DNA of 64,000 nt, taken from assembly GCF_964355755.1 (NCBI RefSeq), contig NC_092678.1:18202922-18266921 (forward strand). The letters run 5' to 3'. The position numbers and the translations under genes are program-made. The stretch is from Antedon mediterranea (lineage: Eukaryota > Echinodermata > Crinoidea > Comatulida > Antedonidae). The first letter of the stretch is position 1. Each line of letters begins with the position of its first letter. Under the pieces are notes generated by a model. It saw nothing but the letters and a program-made list of their open reading frames with translations, was not told where the DNA came from and ran no database searches. This document shows, in pieces, positions 26,001 to 35,340 of this stretch.

Positions 26001-29000
26001 ATCGTTGGCAAACATTGTTCATGTTTGACAATTTTTAAGTGTAACAAATTTGTACATAAGCATTTGACATTTGGGCTGCGGCATTTGACATTTGGGTTGC
26101 GGCATTTGACATTTGGGCTGCGGCATTTGACATTTGGGCTGCGGCATTTGACATTTGGGTTGCGGCATTTGACATTTGGGTTGCGGCATTTGACATTTGG
26201 GTTGCGGCATTTGACATTTGGGCTGCGGCATTTGACATTTGGGTTGCGGCATTTGACATTTGGGTTGCGGCATTTGACATTTGGGCTGCGGCATTTGACA
26301 TTTGGGTTGCGGCATTTGACATTTGGGTTGCGGCATTTGACATTTGGGCTGCGGCATTTGACATTTGGGTTGCGGCATTTGACATTTGGGCTGCGGCATT
26401 TGACATTTGGGTTGCGGCATTTGATATTTGGGTTGCGGCATTTGACATTTGGGTTGCGGCATTTGACATTTGGGCTGCGGCATTTGACATTTGGGTTGCG
26501 GCATTTGACATTTGGGCTGCGGCATTTGACATTTGGGCTGCGGCATTTGACATTTGGGTTGCGGCATTTGGCATTTGACTTTTTGAAAAAATCAGATAAC
26601 GGTATGATGAATATATAATGAGGCAGATTAATACTTTCAAGAGAAAAGCCTTTTTACAAATTACCTAATCTAAATTGGTTATAACTTATTTCAACTAAAG
26701 TTACTAAATGTTTTTGTAACTTTTGATCAAAAATCAAACAAAATAACTGCAAAAGTGCCCGGTTTTCGAAGTATTTCCCGCCATTTTAAGTACCAATAAT
26801 TTGGAAAAAGGCTTTATCTGCAATTTGACCCCCAAAATAAAAAAGTAATAATTGAATATTATGTCAGATATTTTTCAATAATGTACTTTTAAAATATATT
26901 CATTTGAAAATAAAATACTACATAAACGTTTTGGTCAATTACTCAAAAGTAGCTTTTTGTAGATAAGCCCTTTTTTCAAAGCACGGCAGAAATGTTCACA
27001 TAATCACTCTTGTCATCCTATAAGTATTGGGATATAGTGATTGTGGTACCACTCTAATTTGATTTCGATAATAGTATTTGTTGGTTGTTATTTTCAGTGA
27101 TGATGTAGTAATACTGATTAGTATTTGGCACGATGACGATTCAACGGGAAAAGCAGTAGATGTAACTTTCACAATATTGAAGTCAAAAAATGTGCAATAT
27201 ATTAAACTTGAATCAGAATACACAGAGCTGTTGCAGTCACCAGCGGTAAACCCTAGCATGCCTGGACCATCTCCTGTTCGATTTAATGTAAGTTATTCTA
27301 CAATCAAATATATTCAATTATGTGTAGGGCCCACGGTCAGCTTGGTTAATAAGGTTTGGAATAGTAATTTTAAGTATGTTAGGTGTTTACCTACAGCGCT
27401 GATACATTTTGAAAGATTAGGAAACGGGTGGATGGCCAGTGTAGTACCCTCAGTAACATGTTCAGAAACATTCATATACTTATTAATGAAGTGTAACGTA
27501 TGTCTGCATCAGGATAACAAATTCCATCTTGGCTGGGTTCGAGTTCTTCAGTCTTTAGATTTGTTATTAAAGGTTTAAAATTATTACAGCCTTTATTTCG
27601 CTGGGTGGTGTGTTTAACTTTCTCTGTTTTAATAGCTTATAATATAAATCGACAGGGGTTTTTTAAATGAAATCAAAGACAAGCGTAGTCACATTTCTCA
27701 TGTATTTCACAGCTTGGAACCATTCAGATTGCCGCAAAACCAACTTTCCGTGTACGCCTAGGAATCGACAAAAACGGAAATACTGCTCCGGGCACTCGTC
27801 GCTTTGTTAGCGTGGCTGATTTGTTGTGGTTCTCGACTGTTAATATCGCTAAAGTTCTTTCTTGCACAAAATCTTTTCAATTTATGTATTCGGACAGACC
27901 AGATGTTGGTGGTGGTGGTAAGTGTACGATAGCGTGTCAGTATAACCTGAAAGAGTTATACATTGTCTGCATATATTCTAACCATGTTTAAATGAATATT
28001 AGGCGCATCTCACCAGGTTGGAGGATTGCATGTGCCGTATTGTAACTGCTGTTTTTAAACATAAGGCACCTACAAAATTTACAATGTTTCTTTCACAACA
28101 TTAAGCCATTCTTATCAAATCTGAATTATGTTTATTATGATTGTAATATCGGTAAAGTATCGACAATTTGTCCTGTAACATAGAGAAGTTGTAGATACAG
28201 TATCACATGTGTATCATAACGATGACTTCCTCGACCAAACCAACTTTCGTTAATATAAGTTTACATGTGATCGATATATTACGTTGTAATTAAGAGTGTG
28301 TCTATGATTCTTACAAACATGATTCGGCTGACTGTAATTACTCTATAACTCTTACACTGTACTTCTAGATTTATGTCGGTCTGGTTACACACCTTACAAA
28401 GAAACGTGTTACAAAGTGTTCAACGACACGCTAGAAACTTGGTATGCAGCAAAGGCGGCCTGTGAAGCAGACAATGCGCAATTAGTCATGATTGAAAATA
28501 CGTTTGAACAGCAATTTCTTCGTGACCTCGTTCCAGCACTCTCGCCATACAAATACTGGATTGGGCTGAAAGACGTTGGGGTGAGTATGGCTATTAGACC
28601 CCGTGTCTCTCATAATCGCCGTAATGAACTGACCATGCTAACTACACGAGAAGGGGGACGTAACTTTGACAGGGAAAGTCTATGATTAATCACATGACAT
28701 GCCGTTTATTATACTCCTTATGACTTCAATTATAACAATGTATTTGTTCTAGGGTACTGATACTTTCAAGTGGACAAACGGGTCATCGGCGTCTTTTACA
28801 AAATGGCTACCAAACAGACCCGGAACAAGTGTGACTGAAGACTGCGGAGCTGCGGCTTTTGTAGATGTCTACGATACAAGGGATGTCAATACTGATCTTG
28901 GTGACTGGGACATAATGGACTGCACCGCTATCCTACCAGCTATCTGCGAGTATCATATGTTAGATTTTGAACACGGTACGCTAAGTCCATGGTTCTTACG

Positions 29001-31036
29001 TACTGCAGAAGACCGTTTTTCTGCAGCCAAACATTAATCGATAAACCTTAACCGATAATCTTAACCGATAATTAACCGATAAAGTTCATGTGGAAACGGG
29101 GTTTAACTGATTCCGCTCCAGAAAATTTAACCGATAATTATCTCATTCATATCGGATAATTATCGGATAAATGCAATAATGTTTTAAACTTTGACCTAAG
29201 GACAAATTGTTGCGTTGTGATTGGGCACTTGGTTTTTCGATAATAACTACATATTCTATCATAGACTTGATCGCCATGGAAAACCACTAAATGACCTCTG
29301 CAATTTTGTAATAAAGAAACGCACAAATTGTCTATTAGAAAGAGGGTTTCAACAAAATAAGTAAGGTTGTCCATTGTTTTAGTACGGTTTTTTCTTTCTT
29401 CAGAAACTTCAGTAGTAAGGTATGCAAAAGAAGCTGTGATGAGGTACAGCAAATGGACCGAATCTCAGACAGACGTCTGCCATTATGACGGGGGATCTAG
29501 CCAGTGCGATGGTTGCGTGGCTGGTGCTCATAAGTGTGAAAACGGAAAACATACTGTGTGTGTCAGTGATCCTAGTAAATGCCCAGTTCCAGGTAAGTTT
29601 GGAAAAAATAATTCTCTATAGTATAGCTAATATTACACAAGAAGTTCCGTCGTATCATTAGAAAAACCCTAAAAGCTTAAATATATATAATACTGAAATA
29701 ATATATATATATTATATAAAACATATCTAAGTTAGTCTAAACAAATATCCCCGAGCACGACCGTTCCTACTTAACATGGTTTTATCCGTGTGACTTTTAG
29801 GAATTTTCCAAAAAATCAACACTTAAGATATTTTTCACTTAATACAATTTATCGATTTTTTTGTATCATTTCGACAGATTATTATGACCGGGGTTTTGTC
29901 ATAACTAAGAAGTTGGACGATCCGGATAACGACGTCATTTTTGCTTGTAACCCTTCAGTTGGACGTCTATCAGACAAGGTTGTTCCGTCCTGCTATGTAC
30001 AAGATAATCCACCAGATGGACGCTGGAAAGGTAAAACAATGAGGATTGTTTTCGTAATGTCCCTCAAAAAATAGCACTGACCTGAGGCTGGCTGATAATC
30101 AAAACCATCCATACTTAGAGCCTAACTACCACGGGTCATCATACATCGATGTGGACAGCAAGAGGAATCTCTAAATTGATAAATCGAAAAGTAATAGGCT
30201 TAACACTGACACTTTCTCCCGGAGATTTTTGGATTTGCAGACAACTATCAACGAATGGTTAGGCATAGTGCCTACATTTCTTTTGTCAATACATCCTTCC
30301 TTGAATGCTTAGCCCACAACAACAATGACTTTCTTTTTTTCTCACTTTTTTCGATTTAAAAAAAAGTCACATAAACAGAACATTGCATATATTAATATTT
30401 TTCTTATGTCAAAATGAAAAATATATCTCTACACTATTATCATTATAATAATGTATAAAAATGTAAATATTCTCCTATAGCTCTACCAATGAACCTACAC
30501 AATGTCATTGGATCTAACCAGCTCACAGGACTTATCTATGGCATTCACATGGACATGCGCAGTTACATGCGCAGTAAAGATCACGGTGCAACGTGGGTGT
30601 TTATCAGTAAAGACGCCTGGGACTCTTTGACAACAAGTTTGCCGGACTTCAAGACGGCTGGAACTAGTGAGGGCACCTGGCTGTGTGAGTTTATATCATT
30701 ATTTAGCTCCCACTAAGGTCTCACTGTCATGTACGTCCAATGCGAGTAATTTGACGCCTCATTTGAACTGTCGCTTGTGATTGGTCAAACTTGAGTTACC
30801 TGTCTTTGCTTCAGTGTTTGAAAACTGAAATAATCTTAAATGTTAAAAATAGGCTGACCATTGAATAGAACGAAATAACCAGTTCTACTTCTTACGACAT
30901 CAACTAATCAACTGGCATTGCTGGCAAGAATATACTTATACCTGTGCTCATTTAACATATTTTTATCTTTTCAACAGATGATGACAGTGGCCTGAAGTAT
31001 AATGGAGTTTTGAAAATGAAAAAAGACTGCTGCTAA
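13943..31036 (+). CDS. Secreted YWTD-propeller / C-type lectin protein (17 exons, 1097 aa)
   Basis: Exons: 13943-14000, 16312-16563, 19727-19889, 20690-20814, 22173-22418, 23007-23155, 24169-24237, 24595-24709, 25169-25850, 27098-27287, 27713-27917, 28369-28580, 28753-28975, 29404-29592, 29878-30030, 30481-30684, 30978-31036 (TAA). All introns are GT-AG and all phases close, giving 3294 nt. Order of parts: signal peptide (about 1-20), six YWTD blades (20-281), uncharacterised beta-rich region with many N-x-S/T sites (282-751), C-type lectin domain (752-891), cysteine-containing tail with an Asp-box SKDHGATW (1042-1049), and a C-terminal KKDCC. No membrane segment follows the signal peptide, so it is probably extracellular. 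LDL-receptor class B propellers usually bind protein ligands and C-type lectins bind glycans or proteins; the ligand here is unknown. I do not recognise this architecture as a named gene. The start is the first ATG of a hydrophobic leader; the 5' UTR is not resolved. Confidence 0.85.
14715..15335. mobile_element. Dispersed repeat in intron 1 (CTCTGCCAAGGAGGT type)
   Basis: It starts with CCTCTGCCAAGGAGGTATGC, runs through (GTTT)n and a TTACTCAAAAAGTAATTACA phrase, and ends with GGCGGAGGTATGC. This head and tail pair is familiar to me from a repeat widespread in marine invertebrate genomes. No coding frame. The boundaries are approximate. Confidence 0.5.
15718..16106. mobile_element. MITE of PIF/Harbinger type with TTA duplication
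   Basis: The left end AGGCCCATTTACACTAGGAC (from 15718) and the right end ending GTGTAAATGGGCCT (to 16106) are inverted copies. The similarity continues inward through GACGATAAAT and, more loosely, to the centre (AGTTCTAGAA near 15810 and 16005), so it is almost a fold-back. TTA stands directly outside both ends (15715-15717 and 16107-16109), the usual target of PIF/Harbinger elements. It is 389 bp long, non-coding, and sits in intron 1 of gene 1. Confidence 0.8.
16312..22418 (+). CDS. Gene 1 exons 2-5: six-bladed YWTD propeller
   Basis: Exons 16312-16563, 19727-19889, 20690-20814 and 22173-22418. The blade signatures read LYWSD (exon 2), LYWTD (exon 3), YLYWTD (exon 4), MYWSD and YLYWTD (exon 5); with the opening DVMFVVNKYPPGIYMTNI strand this gives six blades. 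Each is followed by the usual I.....G...R....L pattern (for example NLDGTNRTVLF). Together the four exons are 786 nt and are bounded by phase-1 introns on both sides. The EGF-like module that normally caps such propellers in LDL-receptor relatives is not seen afterwards. Confidence 0.85.
17040..19660 (+). repeat. Internal duplication within intron 2 of gene 1
   Basis: Sequence at about 17055-17240 (CTTTTATTTCCCGCTTTCGC, AATAAAGGGTATAATA, ACCTACAGAAATACACGTAC) recurs at about 19380-19530. TTATTTCTGAAAAATAGCGA recurs at 17943 and 19606. Sequence at about 18630-18715 recurs at about 19222-19312. The order differs between copies, so more than one event is likely. No exon is seen within this stretch. 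Confidence 0.65.
20338..20407 (+). pseudogene. Relic of a YWTD exon in intron 3
   Basis: From 20349 the frame reads VIRLDGTYRTTFLFDISN, close to the VINLDGTNRTVLFD of exon 3. It is flanked by CATTACAG and GGTAATAC, which look like remains of splice sites. The upstream YWTD part is missing. It is probably a decayed duplicate of part of exon 3 and does not fit the phase of the neighbouring exons. Confidence 0.6.
23007..27917 (+). CDS. Gene 1 exons 6-11: uncharacterised beta-rich region
   Basis: Exons 23007-23155, 24169-24237, 24595-24709, 25169-25850, 27098-27287 and 27713-27917 encode residues about 282-751. The sequence alternates short hydrophobic and polar stretches, as in beta-sandwich repeats, and has many potential N-glycosylation sites. 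Exons 6-8 (GIGDEVKTDLLV ...), exon 9 (VNVGQKVHMNLIVEFP) and exons 9-10 (YKGDDVVILISIWHDD) each start with a similar G-D/Q-x-V-x-hydrophobic phrase. This suggests at least three related domains. It recalls surface-protein repeat domains of the DUF11 or Ig-like type, but I cannot assign a family. Confidence 0.75.
26061..26573 (+). repeat. Minisatellite, 24 copies of a 21-bp unit
   Basis: The unit is GCATTTGACATTTGGGYTGCG. Copies are almost identical except for one C/T position, which alternates irregularly between GGGCTGCG and GGGTTGCG; one copy has GATATTT and the last has GGCATTT. Because the unit is a multiple of three and has no stop in several frames, long meaningless open frames appear on both strands. 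It lies in intron 9 of gene 1. Confidence 0.95.
28369..28975 (+). CDS. Gene 1 exons 12-13: C-type lectin domain
   Basis: Two exons (28369-28580, 28753-28975; 435 nt) bounded by phase-1 introns encode a long-form CTLD. The N-terminal cysteine pair (LCRSG ... ETCYKVF), AAC, the WIGL motif (here WIGLKDVG), the W.NGS loop, EDC, GDWDIMDC and ICEY are all in place. Calcium-site motifs of the EPN or QPD kind are not seen; the equivalent loop reads NRPGTSVTEDC. Classical calcium-dependent mannose or galactose binding is therefore uncertain. Confidence 0.88.
29404..31036 (+). CDS. Gene 1 exons 14-17: C-terminal cysteine and Asp-box part
   Basis: Exons 29404-29592, 29878-30030, 30481-30684 and 30978-31036. 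The first three are each a multiple of three long and phase 1-1. Exon 14 is cysteine-rich (CHYDGGSSQCDGCVAGAHKC and two more). Exon 16 holds SKDHGATW, an exact S-x-D-x-G-x-T-W Asp-box as found in sialidase and sortilin-type propellers, but only one copy is present. The protein ends with KKDCC. A possible polyadenylation signal AATAAA lies at 31347. No family was recognised for this part. Confidence 0.75.
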
Positions 31037-31679
31037 ATCATGACATTTCAGCGGCCCGATTCTAAGTCATATTCAACTTTCGCAAATATTATGTAATTAG
31101 GCCTATAGATTTCCGTCCTATTGTAGTTTTTAAATTCAATCGAAAATGTAACGAAATTTATATAGAAAATATTCACACTTAATTGTTTAATTGTAAAATG
31201 TTTGCATTGGGTATCAAAAAGTATTGCTATAAATTATTTAAAATTCAATTTTGTTTTCACATAAGTAAATCATTTTTGATTGTTTTTAAATATGTTGAAT
31301 GTTTCCACCTAGTGTAGTACTATTAATGGCGATTCGACCTAATAATAATAAAAACATGACGTTTCATACATATATTTGTTGTCACGCATGACGTTTCATA
31401 CATATATAAAATCTTGTTACAAAATGCAGGGCCACATAATAAGAATTATATCAATTAAGAATATTTATATTATTTGTACATAGATTTTGTACATACTTAA
31501 TATTTATTATTATTGTAATAATTACAGTACAGCTATTGTTATTTATCTTACGTATAATGACATTTAATAATTCGTATGGTTAAATCCTAAAAATGTATTT
31601 AAAATTGTAATTGCATAATTGTTTTTACTAATTATAATTTGCTTAATATTATAATTATATCATTTGAATGAAATATGGT

Positions 31680-32760
31680 TATCAGTAAACACTTTTATTC
31701 TAAAAACCAAGATAATCTACACGTTCCTACATAGTTAAAGTCACTTATTACGCATGCACGTATCAAACTGTAATATGTATCTGCATTAGACTGTATCCTT
31801 GACGTACAAACACCATTGTTAGTTATCGTGTACGTTGGTATATGCATGCCAATGGCTTAAATTTTATTTCACGTTTTGTCTTATGATGTTCGGTAAGAAT
31901 TTGGACAATCCAGCGTATGGTTGAATTGAGTGAATACTTTAGCCCTACGTAAAGTAGATATAAAGCCTATCTAATATGTTTGATCGAGTACAGGTCAAAC
32001 TCGGTGCTTTCTGAGTTGGACGAGGGCTAAACTAAGCCTGCAATAGTGCAACTTGCCTGTTATCGAGAAACGTCAGCAACACTATATGGGCTTTGTGCAT
32101 TATGCGGATTAAACTACAGGCTTATTAAAGTGCACAGCCTATATTTTAGTAACGTCCCTACAGTAGTTCATATTATTAGAAACATATTGAGGGCGTGCTA
32201 CGGTCTATAGGTCATCTTCTAAATCATCAAATTTGAGTTCACGAAAACATAAAAAGTTACCGTGTTTAAATAAGTTTCTTATTATTGCTAATTGTTAAAT
32301 GGTGTAGTGAATTGAAGGAGATGATCATTGATTACGCGCTGTATCTAGGTAACTTAAATTGTTTATTTCAACTGTATCTTAGTTACAATGTAAACGTAAT
32401 TTCACGCTTAAATAAAGTTGTCGTAAAAACAGTCATTGTAGGCGTATTTTCCTATTGTGTACATACATAATACACATACATGCACCAGGTTTCCAATACG
32501 ACGCGACACAGACTTGCCCCAAGTCTGTATTAATTTTTTTTTTAATTTATTTTTTTTTATTTCGACCGCCATATTTATCTTTTTACTAATATTAAGACAA
32601 AACTCCGTCTGGAACCCAGACTAGACGCGACACAAAGACATAAGTAATTTGACCAATGACGACGCGTGGATTTGATACCATCTCATGGCCACTGATCCGG
32701 ACGTCGAAATATCGAGTAACAAAACAACGTGGAGGCGTAATAACGAAGATAAAAAGCTAC
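31680..32760 (+). repeat. Diverged third copy of the 1.85-kb unit
   Basis: Starting at CACTTTTATTCTAAA, this follows the same order of phrases as copies A and B (CATAGTTAAAGTCAC, GTAGTGAATTGAA, CGCTTAAATAAAGTTGTCG, TTTGACCAATGACGA, ACCATCTCA). It lacks the 36-bp hairpin insert seen at 6520-6555 and has its own insertions. It begins about 640 bp after the stop codon of gene 1. A CAGACTTGCCCCAAGTCTG palindrome at about 32509 lies in an insertion related to 51361-51430. Confidence 0.75.
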
Positions 32761-33270
32761 TGAATGCACGGATGGCGCATCATACGTTCAAGCGCCCTCA
32801 TTTTGCAACACGTGTTTTTTTGCACTAGCCTACATTACGTCTCAACTCAATGCACATTTTGTAGGTAATCTATTTTATTAGTCAAGTAATCAACTGTTTA
32901 ATAAAGTTTAATAGGACTAAAGATTCTGCCTAACTAAGCGCTATAATTTAATTATACCTCTAGGCTTAGGGCCTAGGCCTAGCTAGGCTAGGCCAGTAGT
33001 AGTAGGCCTACTAGGTAGCCTACCACACACACCAGACCGAGCAGCCAGAGCAGAGAGGGCTAGGCCTAGTTAGCTTGGGCTAGGCCTAGAGCCCTACTAC
33101 TAGTAGGCGCACCATGGAGGGCATATATGCCTAGGTAATATATAGTAGGCCTCTATCTATGGCCTAGCTATTATAGTATTATAATAGCACTCCGCTAGGT
33201 CTATCTAGGCTAGTTAGAGGCCTATCTATAATTATATGGTAGGCTAGGTTATGCCAGCAGGGGAGTTAGT
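32761..33270. other. No gene seen; AGGCCTAG-rich sequence
   Basis: Dense TAGGCCTA and CTAGGCTAG runs (about 32950-33250). These are simple palindromic-rich stretches like those near 12430-12790. No exon is supported. Confidence 0.6.
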
Positions 33271-34155
33271 CCATGGAGGTATAAAATAGAAGGAGAGAGC
33301 TCGAATGTATTGTAGCGCGTTAACAGGATGTCGCCATGGTATTTTCAAAGCCTTGTGCCGACAGCGAGCTGCACAGACTTTGTTACCAACGTCAGCCGCC
33401 GCCTCTAATCAGCCCTCTATCACAGAGGAGGTGAGATCCTAAAAAATACACAAACAAACACATATACTTTTAGCATGCGCAGTGCTATTGTTTGTGTTAA
33501 AATTTTTGCGCAATCAAATGTTCGCTTCCCGCTTAAAAAATCTCTAAATATTGATACCAAACACGTTTACATATGAAATTTTAAGCAAATTTTATCAGGC
33601 TCCCATTATAGTTGTTATTGTAATTTACTTGCTGTTTATGCAATTATATGTATTTCGATAAAATATTAATAGACGTCGTCAGACAGCTGTAATTTTGGGT
33701 GAAGAACACATGGTTATTACTTTACATTCTTACGTTATTCGTTGTTGGGCTGCCGATGATTGCCGGCCAAAGATATTGACGAAATACATTAGTAGGCATA
33801 TTTCGCGGGTTTGTTGACAATGGATGGGGGAGGTATTCGATTACAAAACCGTGACTAGGTCTATAGTTTTAGGCTAGGGCCGGAGTAGTCCTTGCATAAT
33901 TATTATAATCTAGACTAAAAATATAATCATTGCTGTAGCAGCCATTTTATCTCCTCTGCATATGCAGAGTAAACAAGCATGTGACGTCGCGTCGGCGATA
34001 TCAGGAGGCATGCGCAGTGACTCGGAACGCGACTAGGAAGCGACAACGCGGAGAGGCACACTGCGCGTAACATTGTGTAACATGCTGAGGCGGCGGACTA
34101 CGTAGTACAAAGGCTTGTCTTCCGAGCTCTCTCCTTCTATTTTATACCTCCATGG
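33271..34155. mobile_element. 884-bp element with perfect 33-bp TIRs and TTAGT duplication
   Basis: The left end (33271-33303, starting CCATGGAGGTATAAAATAG) is an exact inverted copy of the right end (34123-34155). The same five bases, TTAGT, lie directly outside both ends (33266-33270 and 34156-34160). Each terminal repeat contains an inward-facing TATAAAATA box. The interior includes a possible first exon (33305-33430) and a CpG-rich stretch (about 33985-34110) with a CATGCGCAGTG phrase. No transposase is present. I cannot name the superfamily; a 5-bp duplication with these ends is not typical of the common groups I know. Confidence 0.8.
33305..33430 (+). CDS. Possible captured first exon with mitochondrial-type leader
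   Basis: An ATG at 33305 opens 42 codons that end exactly at GAG before GTGAGA, a good 5' splice site, in phase 0. The peptide is rich in Ala, Arg, Ser and Leu with only two acidic residues, both at its end (ITEE), as in a mitochondrial transit peptide. A TATAAAATA box lies about 25 bp upstream in the terminal repeat; if it sets the start site in the usual way, transcription would begin close to or after this ATG. No following exon was found. Splicing to 35341 would meet a stop after four codons, so it is not part of NOL8. The donor gene is unknown. Confidence 0.35.
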
Positions 34156-34589
34156 TTAGTCTATAGAATAGATCCTAGCCTAGTAGTAGTAGCCTATCTA
34201 TTTGGTGAGAGATAAAATTGGACGTGTATAAAAATAATAAGCAACAACGTTTTAATTTGATCGCAATAATGACTAATGTAATAAATAAAAGAACACTATT
34301 TATATACTATTATACTATATTAGTTGTGGTTGATATGAGTCTATAAAATATATATTAATTACTTTTAATTAATGTGAAGATAAATATGCGTAATTTATTT
34401 ATAATCAGATAACAATGTTTGCAAATTTAAAACCCTAAAAACACACATGTAAATTAAAACAAATTAGAATACGCTTAAACTCATAAACAACGAAAATGTA
34501 TATTGTGCCCCATACAACTATTGATATCAAAAGTCTATTGGCCTGTCATACAAAATGCAGGAAGTTGAATTTATCGCGACCAAAATTGA

Positions 34590-35250
34590 AGCTCATGTTT
34601 GTGAATAAGTTCTTGTTTTTTAATTAGTAGTTCATGTTTGGGAATTACTTTAGTTCATGCATAGAGATAATATCTCTATGGTTCATGGAGTTCTGAATTG
34701 ATGTTTGTGAATAAGTTGATGTTTGTGAATTAGTTGATGTTTGTGAATAAGTTCATGTTTGTGAATAAGTTCATGTTTGTGAATAAGTTCATGTTTGTGA
34801 ATAAGTTCATGTTTGTGAATAAGTTCATGTTTGTGAGTGAGTTCATGTTTGTGAGTGAGTTCATGTTTGTGAGTGAGTTTACGTTTGTGAATGAGTTCAC
34901 GTTTGTGAATGCGTTCACGTTTGTGAATGAGTTCACGTTTGTGAATGAGTTCACGTTTGTGAATGAGTTCATGTTTTTGAGTAAGTTCATGTTTTTGAAT
35001 AAGCTCATGTTTGTGAATTAGTTCATATATTTGAGTAAGTTCTTGTTTTTGAGTAAGTTCATGTTTTTGAGTAAGTTCATGTTTTGAGTAAGTAATGTTT
35101 GTGAATTAGTTCATGTTATGAATACAATCATGTTAATTGTTATGAATGAATTAATTCATGTTTGTGAATTAGTTCATATATTTGAGTAAGTTCTTGTTTT
35201 TGAGTAAGTTCATGTTTTTGAGTAAGTTCATGTTTTGAGTAAGTAATGTT
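34590..35250 (+). repeat. Minisatellite, 18-bp unit TTCATGTTTGTGAATAAG
   Basis: About 25 or more copies, with variants GTGAGTGAG, CACGTTTGTGAATGAG and TTTTTGAGTAAG in blocks, which shows local homogenisation. A segment of about 150 bp at 35010-35150 is repeated at 35160-35300. The array ends about 50 bp before the first NOL8 coding exon. Open frames on both strands come from the unit length being a multiple of three. Confidence 0.92.
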
Positions 35251-35340
35251 GTTAATAGTTAACGTTATGAATACAATCATGTTAATTGTTATGAATGAAT
35301 TAAAAAACTAAACAACATTAATATTTTTTAATTGCTACAG

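Noticed and set aside
26061-26573. CRISPR-like array
   Set aside because: Head-to-tail repeats without unique spacers, in an animal intron.
25983-26640. Three long open frames over the 21-bp repeat (His-Leu-Thr-Phe-Gly-Leu-Arg and two minus-strand heptads)
   Set aside because: They result from a stop-free unit of 21 bp in an intron; no start context, splice signal or similarity supports translation.
34730-35021. Open frames on both strands over the 18-bp repeat
   Set aside because: Same effect of a unit that is a multiple of three; tandem repeat, not a gene.
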